A model generated the notes under the pieces. That model was not told where the DNA came from. It searched no databases and was given only the letters and a program-made list of their open reading frames with translations. From Halorubrum aquaticum (GTDB taxonomy: Archaea > Halobacteriota > Halobacteria > Halobacteriales > Haloferacaceae), in NCBI RefSeq assembly GCF_900113615.1, contig NZ_FOPZ01000007.1:1-64000 (forward strand): a stretch of 64,000 nucleotides of DNA, in the 5' to 3' direction. Both the position numbers and the translations under genes were made by a program. Positions 36,235 to 45,058 of this stretch are shown here, in pieces (position 1 is the first letter of the stretch; each line of letters begins with the position of its first letter).

Positions 36235-37164
36235 ATGGGATTCGACGAGATGGACGTCGACACGATCTGGAAGAACGGGGAGTTCCTCGACTGGGAGGAC
36301 GCGACCACCCACGTTCTCACGCACGCGCTCCACTACGGCAGCGGGGTGTTCGAGGGGCTCCGGTGCTATGAGACCGAGCAGGGTCCCGCGATCTTCCGGC
36401 TCGAGGAGCACCTCGACCGTCTCTTCGACTCCGCGAAGATGTACGACATGGAGATCGAGCACTCCCGCGAGGAGATCACGGAGGCGACCCTCGAACTCCT
36501 CGACCGCCAGGACCTGACCTCCTGTTACATCCGGCCGATCGCCTACTACGGCTACGATTCGCTCGGCGTCTCGCCGGGCGACTGCCCGACCGACCTCGTG
36601 CTCGCCGCCTGGCCGTGGGGGACCTACCTCGGCGAGGAGGCCTTAGAGGAGGGCGTCGACGTGATGGTCTCCTCCTGGCGGAAACACGCCTCCTCGCAGG
36701 TTCCCACGAACGTGAAGACCACCGGCCTCTACGTCAACTCCATGCTCGCGGGCGAGGAGGCCCGCCGGAACGGCTACGTCGAGGCGATCGTCTTGAACAA
36801 GGAGGGGAACGTCGCGGAGGGTCCCGGCGAGAACGTCTTCATGGTCAACGACGGCGAGGTCTACACCACCGGACAGGCCCAGTCGATCCTCGAGGGCATC
36901 ACCCGCGACACGGTGATCACGCTCGCCGAGGAGCGCGGCTACGAGGTCCACGACGAGGCCGTCATCTCGCGCGGCCAGCTGTACACCGCCGACGAACTGT
37001 TCTTCACCGGCTCCGCCGCCGAGGTGACGCCGATCCGCTCGGTCGACGACACGGAGATCGGAAGCGGCACGCGGGGGCCCGTGACCGAGGAGCTTCAGGA
37101 GGCCTTCTTCGAGGTCATCGAACGCCGGACCGACGACCACGACGAGTGGTTCACGTACCTCTAG
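36235..37164 (+). CDS. ilvE: Branched-chain amino acid aminotransferase
   Basis: A 309-residue fold-type IV PLP enzyme for the last step of leucine, isoleucine and valine synthesis (and first step of their breakdown). Signatures: HALHYGSGVFEGLRCY near the N-terminus, the PLP lysine in NVKTTGLYVNSMLAGEEA near residue 161, EAIVLNKEGNVAEGPGENVF, and LFFTGSAAEVTPI near the end. It is slightly longer at the N-terminus than the D-amino-acid aminotransferase relatives, as for IlvE. No other ilv genes are adjacent. Confidence 0.94.
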   Translation: MGFDEMDVDTIWKNGEFLDWEDATTHVLTHALHYGSGVFEGLRCYETEQGPAIFRLEEHLDRLFDSAKMYDMEIEHSREEITEATLELLDRQDLTSCYIRPIAYYGYDSLGVSPGDCPTDLVLAAWPWGTYLGEEALEEGVDVMVSSWRKHASSQVPTNVKTTGLYVNSMLAGEEARRNGYVEAIVLNKEGNVAEGPGENVFMVNDGEVYTTGQAQSILEGITRDTVITLAEERGYEVHDEAVISRGQLYTADELFFTGSAAEVTPIRSVDDTEIGSGTRGPVTEELQEAFFEVIERRTDDHDEWFTYL

Positions 37165-37192
37165 GTCGGTTCACGTCCCGGTAGCCCGTTCG

Positions 37193-37930
37193 TCACGAAC
37201 CGGGCGTCCCGGTCGAGTCGTCCACGCCGCCGCTCGGGGACCCCTCCTCGCCCTCCGGCCGATCCCCCGCGGCCTTCCCCGGATGTCCGACGCCGGGCCG
37301 GTGGTCCTCGGGACGGTCGTCGGCGGGCGGCCGCTCCTCCTCGACGGGGATCTGGTGGGCGGACTCGCCGAAGCCGGCCGAGAGGATACGGGTCATCCCT
37401 TCCTCGACGCTCTCGCCGGTGTCCTCGACACGCTCGGGCTCGACCTCGATGACGAAGCCGGTGGTGATGTTCGGGGCGGTCGGCATGAAGAGGACGATCT
37501 TCCCGTCGCGGGTCTTCTTGCCCGTCCGGAACGCGGTCATCCGGATGCCGGGCCACGTCTCGAGGTAGACGGGGTTCTGAAGCTCGTCGGTGCCGGAGAT
37601 GGCAGTCTCGGCCGCCAGCTTCGAGGCGTTGTACACCACGCGCAACGCGGGGATCCGGTTTATCGCGTCGTCGACCTTCGCCTCCGCGAGCCGGCCGAGC
37701 GTCGTTCGCATGAAGTAGCCGACCGCGAGCACGAGCGTCGACAACACCGCGATGGCGATGACGACCCGCGAGACCGGCTCCAGCGGAGCGGGGATCCAGT
37801 TCGGCTGGAGTGCGTCGATGAGCGGGATCGACGCGATGTGGTGGTAGATCCACCGGATGACGAGGAGCAGAACGAGGAGCGGGGCCAACACGATGAGCCC
37901 GCTGGCGAAGTCGCGTTTCCACGTGGACAT
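37193..37930 (-). CDS. DUF502-family membrane protein
   Basis: A 245-residue protein with two N-terminal transmembrane helices (residues about 8-27 and 55-75) and a soluble domain of the DUF502 family. Marker stretches are RIPALRVVYNASKLAAETA, MTAFRTGKKTRDGKIVLFMP and PTAPNITTGFVIEV. The C-terminal 50 residues are an acidic, proline-rich halophilic tail. Relatives are widespread in bacteria and haloarchaea; the function is not established. A TATA-like CTCTTAAGCG lies about 28 bases upstream on the minus strand. Confidence 0.88.
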   Translation of the reverse strand: MSTWKRDFASGLIVLAPLLVLLLVIRWIYHHIASIPLIDALQPNWIPAPLEPVSRVVIAIAVLSTLVLAVGYFMRTTLGRLAEAKVDDAINRIPALRVVYNASKLAAETAISGTDELQNPVYLETWPGIRMTAFRTGKKTRDGKIVLFMPTAPNITTGFVIEVEPERVEDTGESVEEGMTRILSAGFGESAHQIPVEEERPPADDRPEDHRPGVGHPGKAAGDRPEGEEGSPSGGVDDSTGTPGS

Positions 37931-38030
37931 CTATCGTCTCGCTATGCGACGGGGACGCTTAAGAGGGCTTCTCATGTCGGGCGAGCGAGCGGTCGCGTCG
38001 AACGAGTTCGACGGCCCCGATCCGACCGGC

Positions 38031-38870
38031 TCACCCCCCGGCGATCGCCCGCACGGCGAACGTCAGGTTCTCCTTGCGCTCGCGCACGCGACGGTAGAAG
38101 TACGAGAGCCACTTGTCCCCGTAGGGCGCGTACTGTTTCACGTCGACGCCCTGTCTCGCGAGGTCGCGCTGGGCGTCCTCGCGGACGCCCATCAGCATCT
38201 GGACCTCGTAGTCGGTGCCGTGTTCGGTCGCGAGACGGTTGGCGAGCGAGACCATCTCGGGGTCGTGGCTGCCGACGGCGACCCCCCGGTCGCGGCGCTC
38301 GAAGAGGAACTCGATGTCGCCGCGGTACGCCTCGTCGACGTCGGCCTTGTCGGTGTAGGCGACCGACTCGGGCTCGTCGTACGCGCCCTTCACGAGCCGG
38401 ACGACGCCGGGAACGTCGACGAGGCGTTCGAGGTCCTCGCGGGTCCGCTTGAGGTTCGACTGGACGCACTGGCCGACGCTCCAGGGGTAGTCGGCCGCGA
38501 TCGACTCGAAGGCATCGAGGGTGGCGTCGGTGGTGTCGGCGTCCTCCATGTCACACCAGACGAACGCGTCGCGCTCGTGGGCGTGTGCGACCAGGTCGCG
38601 GTACTGCTCCTCGAAGAGGTCGGCGGAGACGTCGAGTCCGATCTGCGAGGGCTTCACGGAGATACACGCGTCGAGGTCCGTGCTCGCCAGATCGTCGAGG
38701 AGTCGACGGTACGCGTCCGCGTCCGCGCGGGCGTCGGCGGGGTCGTCGTAGTGCTCCCCGAGCAGGTTCAAGATGACGGCGATTCCCTCCTCGTTTCTGG
38801 CCCGTGCGTGCTCGAGCGCCTCGGGGACGCTCTCGCCGGCGACGAACCGGCGCGCGATCGGGGGGATCAT
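38031..38870 (-). CDS. Proline dehydrogenase
   Basis: A 279-residue stand-alone FAD enzyme oxidising proline to 1-pyrroline-5-carboxylate. The barrel motifs are ISVKPSQIGLDVS, FVWCDMEDADTTDATLDAF, VVRLVKGAYDEPESVAYTDK (substrate and flavin contacts) and VAVGSHDPEM. The C-terminal YGDKWLSYFYRRVRERKENL contains the paired arginines that bind the proline carboxylate. It is the short PutA/PRODH form seen in Gram-positive bacteria and haloarchaea. The partner P5C dehydrogenase is not in the window. Confidence 0.92.
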   Translation of the reverse strand: MIPPIARRFVAGESVPEALEHARARNEEGIAVILNLLGEHYDDPADARADADAYRRLLDDLASTDLDACISVKPSQIGLDVSADLFEEQYRDLVAHAHERDAFVWCDMEDADTTDATLDAFESIAADYPWSVGQCVQSNLKRTREDLERLVDVPGVVRLVKGAYDEPESVAYTDKADVDEAYRGDIEFLFERRDRGVAVGSHDPEMVSLANRLATEHGTDYEVQMLMGVREDAQRDLARQGVDVKQYAPYGDKWLSYFYRRVRERKENLTFAVRAIAGG

Positions 38871-38966
38871 ATCGGGAGGAGGGTGCCGCCCGACTTGAGC
38901 GTTGTCACCGGTCGATCCGCGGACGGGACGGGGACTCGGCCTCCGGTCCGCGCGTCGGATCCGCGG

Positions 38967-38973
38967 TTTATAT
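38967..38973 (+). promoter_or_regulatory. TATA box of carS
   Basis: TTTATAT lies about 28 bases before the ATG at 38998. This supports a leaderless mRNA and the short start. Confidence 0.7.
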
Positions 38974-38997
38974 CACCCGGACGGGCGTGGTGCCGGC

Positions 38998-39540
38998 ATG
39001 GTCGGCTCGCTCGTCGCGACCGCGTTCTGGGCGATGGTGCCAGCGTACGTGCCGAACAACGCCGCGGTGCTCGCCGGCGGCGGCCGCCCCATCGACGGCG
39101 GCCGCGAGTGGCGGGGCGCCCGCCTGCTCGGCGACGGGAAGACCTGGCGGGGCACCGCCGTCGGGACGGCCGTCGGCGTGCTCGTGGCGCTCGGGCTCAA
39201 CGCCGTCGTCGACCCCGCGAGCGCCGCCGTCGGCGTGGACTTCCCGACGTTCAAGCTTCCCGCGGCGGTCGCGCTCGCGTTCGGCGCGATGGCGGGCGAC
39301 ATCGGCGCGTCCTTCCTGAAGCGGCGCTCCGGCCGCGAGCGCGGGGCGTCGTTCCCCGGGCTGGACCAGCTCGACTTCGTCGTCGGCGCGCTCTTGGCCG
39401 TCTTCCTCGTCGCGCCCGGCTGGGCGACCGCCGTCTTCACGCTCCCGGTTCTCGCCGTCGTGGCCGTGATGACGCCCGTCCTCCACGTGGTGACGAACGT
39501 CGCCGCCTACGCGCTCGGGCTGAAGAACGAGCCCTGGTGA
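38998..39540 (+). CDS. carS: CDP-archaeol synthase
   Basis: A 180-residue integral membrane enzyme that activates unsaturated archaetidic acid with CTP, giving the precursor of all archaeal phospholipids. It has about five transmembrane segments. The conserved CarS/CdsA pieces are [20 protein letters not shown], the [12 protein letters not shown] loop, [20 protein letters not shown] and [15 protein letters not shown]. Length matches the family. Together with GGGP synthase (56736) it is one of two core ether-lipid genes here, although they are 18 kb apart. Confidence 0.94.
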   Translation: MVGSLVATAFWAMVPAYVPNNAAVLAGGGRPIDGGREWRGARLLGDGKTWRGTAVGTAVGVLVALGLNAVVDPASAAVGVDFPTFKLPAAVALAFGAMAGDIGASFLKRRSGRERGASFPGLDQLDFVVGALLAVFLVAPGWATAVFTLPVLAVVAVMTPVLHVVTNVAAYALGLKNEPW

Positions 39541-39588
39541 GCGGCTCCGAGCGGCGACGGGGATCCGGCGGAAAAGCCGCGCTCCTCG

Positions 39589-39909
39589 CTACCGGTTCCG
39601 GCCCGTCGACAGGTCGACGATCACCTGATCGCCGACCGCGGTGAGGGCGTCGCCGGGGATCCGGATCGTCTCGTCGTCGCCGTCGGCGACGTCGCGGTCG
39701 CGGTCGACATCGTGGTCGACGTCGCGATCACGTTCGATCGATTCGATCGCGTCGCCGCGTCCGGGCGCGTCCGGGCCGGGATCGACGAGGAGCGTCTCGA
39801 AGTCGCCGGACTTCGGGTCGATGGTGAGGTCGTGGACGGTACCGAGCTTTCTGCCGTCTGCGCTGAGCACCGGCTTCTCGGGGAGGGCGCTCGCGAGGAC
39901 CGTGGACAT
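39589..39909 (-). CDS. PRC-barrel domain protein
   Basis: A 106-residue protein with one PRC-barrel: LPEKPVLSADGRKLGTVHDL at the N-terminus and IRIPGDALTAVGDQVIVDLS at the C-terminus. Small haloarchaeal PRC-barrel proteins have been linked to cell division; the link is not shown for this gene. Between the two barrel halves lies a low-complexity insert of alternating Asp, Arg, Val and His (residues about 60-80), clearly built from short repeats of GTCGCG/GTCGAC-type DNA. A TATA-like TACTTTTTTTATC lies about 27 bases upstream on the minus strand. Confidence 0.85.
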   Translation of the reverse strand: MSTVLASALPEKPVLSADGRKLGTVHDLTIDPKSGDFETLLVDPGPDAPGRGDAIESIERDRDVDHDVDRDRDVADGDDETIRIPGDALTAVGDQVIVDLSTGRNR

Positions 39910-40065
39910 GCCATCTGGAGATGAGCGGGAACGCGATAAAAAAAGTACGGGATCGTCGGTCCGAAGGCGGCGTCCGTGACCGATCGGTCGGATCCGATCG
40001 GATGGGCGACCGGATCCGAAACCACGGAAAGATACTTATGGGTGTGTGGCATACGTTCTCACGCA

Positions 40066-40245
40066 ATGTCTAGCGCACCCAGCACGAACGACGACGTGTT
40101 CGACGAGTTCCTGTCCGACCGGGGCCACGAGACGGAGATCGTACGCTGGGAGCGATCGTATAACAAGCTTCAGTGCCCCGAGTGTGGTGCGCTCCATCCG
40201 GAGGGGACCGCCAGCTGTTCCGTCTGCGACTGGCGGCCGACCTGA
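40066..40245 (+). CDS. 59-residue zinc-ribbon protein (HVO_0416-like)
   Basis: A small acidic protein ending in a zinc ribbon: LQCPECGALHPEGTASCSVC followed by DWRPT. The N-terminal half carries VFDEFLSDRGHETEIVRWER. It matches the pattern of the small haloarchaeal zinc-finger family named after HVO_0416. The ATG at 40066 follows a TATA-like GATACTTATG by about 28 bases; the longer frame from 39976 is unlikely. Function unknown. Confidence 0.82.
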   Translation: MSSAPSTNDDVFDEFLSDRGHETEIVRWERSYNKLQCPECGALHPEGTASCSVCDWRPT

Positions 40246-40334
40246 CGCCGACGGCACCGATCGACCGGTTAGCGGTTTTCTTTCCGTCCGATCCGGGCGG
40301 CAGTATTATGTATAACGATTAGCTAGTGGGGCGT

Positions 40335-40493
40335 ATGCCGACCTGCCAGAACTGCGGTTCGTTCGTCACGACCGACTACGTCCGGGTGTTCACGCCCAAC
40401 GACGTGGACCGGCCCCGCGTCTGTCCGGGCTGTGAGGACCTCGTCCGTGACGGTGCCGACGTGCGAGAAGCGCGCGCGACCAGAAGCAACTGA
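40335..40493 (+). CDS. 52-residue zinc-ribbon protein (DUF7563-like)
   Basis: MPTCQNCGSFVTTDYVRVFT begins the protein, and RPRVCPGCEDLVRDGADVRE follows. Two CxxC pairs (Cys4/Cys7, Cys30/Cys33) should bind one zinc. It is a paralogue of the gene at 19628 (minus). A TATA-like TATTATG lies about 28 bases before the ATG. Two unrelated mini zinc proteins side by side (40066 and 40335) are notable. Function unknown. Confidence 0.82.
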   Translation: MPTCQNCGSFVTTDYVRVFTPNDVDRPRVCPGCEDLVRDGADVREARATRSN

Positions 40494-40599
40494 TCCTCGA
40501 GCGACCGGCCCTCCACCGGATCGACTCCAGTCTTCGTCCCCACGTTCGTTCTCGAGGTGCCCGTAGGCGGCCCGAACACCCCGTCATCGAGCCACGGCG

Positions 40600-40605
40600 T
40601 TTAAG
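40600..40605 (+). promoter_or_regulatory. TATA box of the helicase-M24 pair
   Basis: TTTAAG lies about 27 bases before the ATG at 40630, suggesting a leaderless bicistronic mRNA. Confidence 0.6.
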
Positions 40606-40629
40606 GAGAGCCGCGATCAGTAGTCGGTA

Positions 40630-42474
40630 ATGAACGACCCCACCGTAACGCGACTGTTCGGCGGCCCCGGGAGCGGGAAGACGACGGCCCTCCTCGACCG
40701 CGTCGAGGGGATCCTCGAGGACGACGAAGCGGACGTCCGCGACGTGCTCGTCGTCTCCTACACCCGCGCGGCCGCCGCGGAGATCCGCGAGCGACTCGCC
40801 GAGCGCCTCGACGTCTCCCCTCGAAGCCTCCAGGGGAACGTCTGTACGATGCACGCGAAGGCCTACGAGCTGCTCGACCTCTCGCGGGGGGACGTCGTCG
40901 GCGAGAGCGACAAGGAGGAGTTCTGTGGGGAGTACGGCATCGAGTTCGAGGACCAACACGGCGGGGCCGGCCGCCGGACCGCGCGGTCGACGACCATCGG
41001 CAACAAGATCATCGCCACCTCCCAGTGGCTCCAGCGCACCGAGCGCGACGTGGCCGACTGGTACGACGTGCCCTTCCAGTGGAACGTCGAGGAGGTCAGG
41101 CTCCCGCCCGAGGAGGACCCCAACGCCCAGCAGGGCAACAAGTACACGCCGACGTGGCCCTCCGACGACGACCGGATCGACATCCCCGAAGCGATCCGTG
41201 CGTGGCGAGCCTACAAGGGCGAACACGGGCTCGTCGGGTTCGCGGACATGCTCGAACGCGTGGCCCAGCGCTCGCTCGTCCCGAACGTCGAGTACCTGAT
41301 CATCGACGAGTTCCAGGACATCACGACACTCCAGTACGGCGTCTTCGAGGAGTGGAAACCCCACATGGAGAAGGTCCTCATCGCCGGCGACGACGACCAG
41401 GTCGTCTACGCCTGGCAGGGCGCTGACCCCGACCTCCTCCTCGAGACTGACGTCGACGAGGACGTGATCCTCCCGAACTCCTACCGGCTCCCCTCGGAGA
41501 TCCTCAACGTCGTCAACGCGGAGATCCGCCACATCGACAAGCGCCAGGAGAAGGACCTCCACCCGCGAAAGGAGGGCGGCAGCGTCGAGGCGATCGAGTC
41601 GCCGTCGATGCTCGAACTCGTCCGGAACGTCCGGTACACCGTCGAGGACGACGAGGGCAGCGTGATGTGTCTGTTCCGCGCGCGCTACCAGATGTTCGAC
41701 TTCATCGACGAGTTCATCGACCACGGGATCCCCTTCACGATGTTGACCGACGGGCGGATGTGGACCGACCGGGTACAGGACTACGTCTCCGCGATCGAGA
41801 AGCTCGACGACGACGAGCCGATCACGCTGCTCGAGGCTCGTCGGCTGGCGGACATGCTCCAGGAGTCGGCGTTCGGAACCCACGACCGCGAGGAGTTCTA
41901 CGACTTCATCGACGACCGCGAGGAGGCCGCCGACGCCGAGGACATCTCGCTCATCGAGGTGGCGACCGACGAGGTCCGCGACCGCATCCCGTTCATGCCC
42001 GACGCGGCGAGCGCCGACGACATGGTCCGGAAGGTGACGAGCTTCCAGCGGAAGTCGATGGGCGCGTACTTCGAGGGCGACTACGAGGGGATGGACCCGA
42101 CCCGCGTTCGGGTGGGAACCATCCACTCCGCGAAGGGTCGCGAGGCGGACCACGTGTTCGTCGCGACGGACCTCACGGAGAAGGTCGTCGAGCAGATGGC
42201 CGCCTCCATCGACGACCCGACCGACGTCGACGGCGTCGACGAGTTCACGAAGACGACGAGCCCCGTTCCGGTGCTCACGGACAACGAGCGCCGGGTGTTC
42301 TACGTCGGGATGTCCCGCGCCCGCGAGCGCCTCGTGATCATGGAGAGCCTCATCGGCGGCGCGCCGACGCTCCCGATCAGCGTCCTGCTGTTCAACGAGC
42401 TCCGCGACGAGCCGCCACAGGAACTCATCGAGGAGGTCCAAGACGAGGTGGCGGTCCCCGAACCCGAGCCGTGA
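40630..42474 (+). CDS. UvrD/Rep-family superfamily 1A DNA helicase
   Basis: A 614-residue ATP-dependent helicase. Motif I GGPGSGKTTALLDRV starts at residue 11, motif Ia is VVSYTRAAAAEIRERL, motif II is LIIDEFQDITTLQY near 227, motif III is GDDDQVVYAWQGADP, motif IV is SYRLPSEILN, motif V is VGTIHSAKGREADHVFVA, and motif VI is VFYVGMSRARERLVIM. It is somewhat shorter than bacterial UvrD, with reduced 1B and 2B parts. Likely roles are repair or replication-fork maintenance. Its stop overlaps the GTG start of the M24-like gene (GTGA). Confidence 0.94.
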   Translation: MNDPTVTRLFGGPGSGKTTALLDRVEGILEDDEADVRDVLVVSYTRAAAAEIRERLAERLDVSPRSLQGNVCTMHAKAYELLDLSRGDVVGESDKEEFCGEYGIEFEDQHGGAGRRTARSTTIGNKIIATSQWLQRTERDVADWYDVPFQWNVEEVRLPPEEDPNAQQGNKYTPTWPSDDDRIDIPEAIRAWRAYKGEHGLVGFADMLERVAQRSLVPNVEYLIIDEFQDITTLQYGVFEEWKPHMEKVLIAGDDDQVVYAWQGADPDLLLETDVDEDVILPNSYRLPSEILNVVNAEIRHIDKRQEKDLHPRKEGGSVEAIESPSMLELVRNVRYTVEDDEGSVMCLFRARYQMFDFIDEFIDHGIPFTMLTDGRMWTDRVQDYVSAIEKLDDDEPITLLEARRLADMLQESAFGTHDREEFYDFIDDREEAADAEDISLIEVATDEVRDRIPFMPDAASADDMVRKVTSFQRKSMGAYFEGDYEGMDPTRVRVGTIHSAKGREADHVFVATDLTEKVVEQMAASIDDPTDVDGVDEFTKTTSPVPVLTDNERRVFYVGMSRARERLVIMESLIGGAPTLPISVLLFNELRDEPPQELIEEVQDEVAVPEPEP

Positions 42475-43871
42475 GCGGCGAGCGCTCGGAACCTCGCCCG
42501 CTCCGGACCGACCTCTCCCCCGTCGCCGAGGCGGTCGCGGAGGCGGACGCCGCCGGGTTCGTCGCGGTCGGCGACCGCCTCGACGACGACCTCCGGTACC
42601 TGACGCGCGTTTCCGGGCCGGACCGGACGTACGGAGTCGTCGTGACTCCCGAGTCCGCGTCGTCGCCCCCGCGGGCGGTCCTCCTCGCGACCCCTTCCGT
42701 CGTCGGATCGGCCGAGCGACGATTCGTCGACGCCGCCCGGATCGACGCGGCTCGGGACGGATCCGCTCGGAGCGACCCCGCCGCCTTCCACGACGGGGTC
42801 GTCCGCGCGGTTCGGACCGGGCGCGCCGGCGACCCGATCGGCGTCCGCGCCGCCGCGGTCCTCGACGAACGCGGGAGCGCCCCCGATGACGACGTCGGTC
42901 GCGACGACGGTCTCGCCCGCGACGACGCCCGTCGCGTCCTCGTTCCCCGCACCGTTCCCCACGACGCCGCCGTCTACCTCGAGCGGGCGGGTTACGACCC
43001 CACGTCGACGCCCGTCGTGACCGACTCGCGGGCGGTCAAGACCCCGGCGGAGGTGGACCGGATCCGGCGGATACAGCGCGTCGCCGCGGCCGGAATGGCG
43101 CGCGCGGAGGCAATACTCGCGCGGAGCGGGCCCGTCGATCCCTCCGGTGTCGACGGGGACGAACGACCCGTCCTCCGCTGGGAGGGCGATCCGCTCACGA
43201 CCGAGCGGCTCCGGCGCGCGGTGAACGCGACGGTCGCCGAACTGGGAGCCGGTGACGCCGGACACACCGTCGTCGCCGCGGGGCGGACCGCCGCGGATCG
43301 CGACGGCGATGGCGGTTCCGTCCGCGCTCCCGTCACCCTCGGCGTCGACCGAGCCGCTCCGATCCGGTCGGGCGAGACGGTCGTGGTCGAACTCGCCCCG
43401 CGCGGGCCGGACGGCTACCACGGCGCGCTCACGCGGACGTTCGTCGTCGACGGCGACGGCGGTTGGGCGCGTCGGGCGTACGTCGCGGTCGAGTCGGCCC
43501 GCGAGGCCGCGCTCGCGGAGGTAGAGTCGGGAGCCCCGACGGCGACCGTCCACGGGGAGGCGGCCGCCGAACTGGCCGCCTACGGCTTCGATCCGAACGC
43601 GTCGCCGGGCGAGCCGGGATACACCCACGACACCGGTCACGGGGTCGGCCTGTCTCGACGAGAGCCGCCGGCGCTGCCGGGGGGAACCGACCTCCGTCCC
43701 GGGCACGTCCTCGCCGTCGAACCCGGCGTGTACGACCCCGAGATCGGCGGCGTTCGGCTGGGTGACCTCGTCGTCGTGCGCGAGAACGGTCACGAGGTCC
43801 TCGTCGAATACCCGTTCGGGACGAGTCCCACCGATCGAGGGGAGTTCGACGGTCTCCGGCACGATCGGTAG
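42471..43871 (+). CDS. M24-fold (Xaa-Pro peptidase-like) protein with lost metal ligands
   Basis: A 466-residue protein with an N-terminal creatinase-like domain and a C-terminal pita-bread M24 domain. The GTG at 42471 overlaps the helicase stop by four bases. M24 enzymes use five metal ligands (D, D, H, E, E). Here the first aligned position is Glu307 (VVELAPRG), the second is Ala319 (GALTRT instead of DxTRT) and the last is Gly431 (VRLGDL instead of VRxED), while His390 (GHGVGL) and Glu417 (VEPGVY) remain. It is thus probably not a normal metallopeptidase and may be a binding protein. Coupling to a helicase is unexplained. Confidence 0.8.
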   Translation: MSGERSEPRPLRTDLSPVAEAVAEADAAGFVAVGDRLDDDLRYLTRVSGPDRTYGVVVTPESASSPPRAVLLATPSVVGSAERRFVDAARIDAARDGSARSDPAAFHDGVVRAVRTGRAGDPIGVRAAAVLDERGSAPDDDVGRDDGLARDDARRVLVPRTVPHDAAVYLERAGYDPTSTPVVTDSRAVKTPAEVDRIRRIQRVAAAGMARAEAILARSGPVDPSGVDGDERPVLRWEGDPLTTERLRRAVNATVAELGAGDAGHTVVAAGRTAADRDGDGGSVRAPVTLGVDRAAPIRSGETVVVELAPRGPDGYHGALTRTFVVDGDGGWARRAYVAVESAREAALAEVESGAPTATVHGEAAAELAAYGFDPNASPGEPGYTHDTGHGVGLSRREPPALPGGTDLRPGHVLAVEPGVYDPEIGGVRLGDLVVVRENGHEVLVEYPFGTSPTDRGEFDGLRHDR

Positions 43872-43952
43872 CCACGGTGGGCCGTCGATAGCTACGATGG
43901 TCGTTTGAGTCATCAGCGGTCCTATGTCCTCCCCCTCCGATCGTCGGAACAC

Positions 43953-45023
43953 ATGCCGACGCAGCCCTCCACGGCCGACGAGGCCGAATCGAGCGGACGC
44001 ATCGTGCGAAAACTGCTCCCGGCCGCGGCCACGGTCCTCGTGGCCGCGCTCGCGGTGGTCGGGGTCGCGCTCGTCGGGAGCGCGTTCGCGGGGACCGCCG
44101 CCGCGGACGGCACCGCCAGCCTCGACGCGTCGATCGTCTCCGTGAGCGAGGACGGCACCGCCGCCATCGGCGTCGAGACCGACGGCGTCGACGAGTTCTC
44201 GATCGCGATCGGCGACGAGTCCGACACCGGATACGCGCTCCACGCGACGGTGACTCCGGACGACGACGGCACCACGTCGCTCGTTCTCGATCACGCCGAG
44301 ACGGGTGGAGGCGGGACGCCCCTGACCGCCGAGGGCGACGCCTCGGTCTCGATCGACGACGAGACCGGCCTCGAGGAACCCATCGCGCCCGGGTCCTACG
44401 ACGTGGAAGTGTCCACCGACGGCGACGAACCGGACGACGTCGGGACGCTGATGGTCGAACCCGCATCGACGGGAGACGGGTCCGGTGACGGCGACGAAGG
44501 CGAGTCGGCGGACGACGATTCGACGGACGGATCGAGCGATCCGGCCGTCGTCACCGAGTCTGACGTCGAGGCGGCCGACGTGGTCGTCGAGCCGGCCGAG
44601 ACGGACGTAAGCGTTCCCGTCGACCTCGCGGACGGGGAGACCGTGACCCTCCGGATCCGGTCGACCGGGGACGCGACTCCCGCGTACATCAAGACCGCGG
44701 AGCCGACGGTCGAGGACGGCGAGGCGACCGCGACGTTCGACCTGAGCCGGGCGAGCCACGGCGACCGCGCGACGCTGACGGTCCGCGGGAACGACGGGCT
44801 CGACGGTGAGAACGAGCACGAGGTCCTGATCGTCGACGAGTCGATCGGCGTCGAGGAGAGCGGTGAGGACGGCGGGAACGGCGGAACCGGCAGCGCCGAC
44901 GACGGCTCCGGTGACGGCGGCTCCGACGACGGAACCGACACCAGCGTCCCCGGCTTCGGCGTCGTCGTCGCCGTGCTCGCGCTGTGTGCGACCGCGCTCG
45001 TCGCGAACCGGCGGCGCGCGTAG
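43953..45023 (+). CDS. PGF-CTERM surface glycoprotein-like protein
   Basis: A 356-residue secreted protein. It has a hydrophobic signal segment (about residues 20-50, ATVLVAALAVVGVALVGSAF), acidic Thr/Ser/Asp-rich spacers, two beta-sandwich-like regions (the second with VSVPVDLADGETVTLRIRST, reminiscent of BGTF surface-protein domains), and a C-terminal sorting signal: SVPGFGVVVAVLALCATALV followed by basic residues. The PGF motif is the archaeosortase A signal, so the protein should be cleaved and lipid-attached to the surface. An ATG at 43905 is an alternative start. Function unknown. Confidence 0.85.
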   Translation: MPTQPSTADEAESSGRIVRKLLPAAATVLVAALAVVGVALVGSAFAGTAAADGTASLDASIVSVSEDGTAAIGVETDGVDEFSIAIGDESDTGYALHATVTPDDDGTTSLVLDHAETGGGGTPLTAEGDASVSIDDETGLEEPIAPGSYDVEVSTDGDEPDDVGTLMVEPASTGDGSGDGDEGESADDDSTDGSSDPAVVTESDVEAADVVVEPAETDVSVPVDLADGETVTLRIRSTGDATPAYIKTAEPTVEDGEATATFDLSRASHGDRATLTVRGNDGLDGENEHEVLIVDESIGVEESGEDGGNGGTGSADDGSGDGGSDDGTDTSVPGFGVVVAVLALCATALVANRRRA

Positions 45024-45058
45024 GTCGGTCGCCCGCGGGTTTTCGGATCCCCGTTGAA

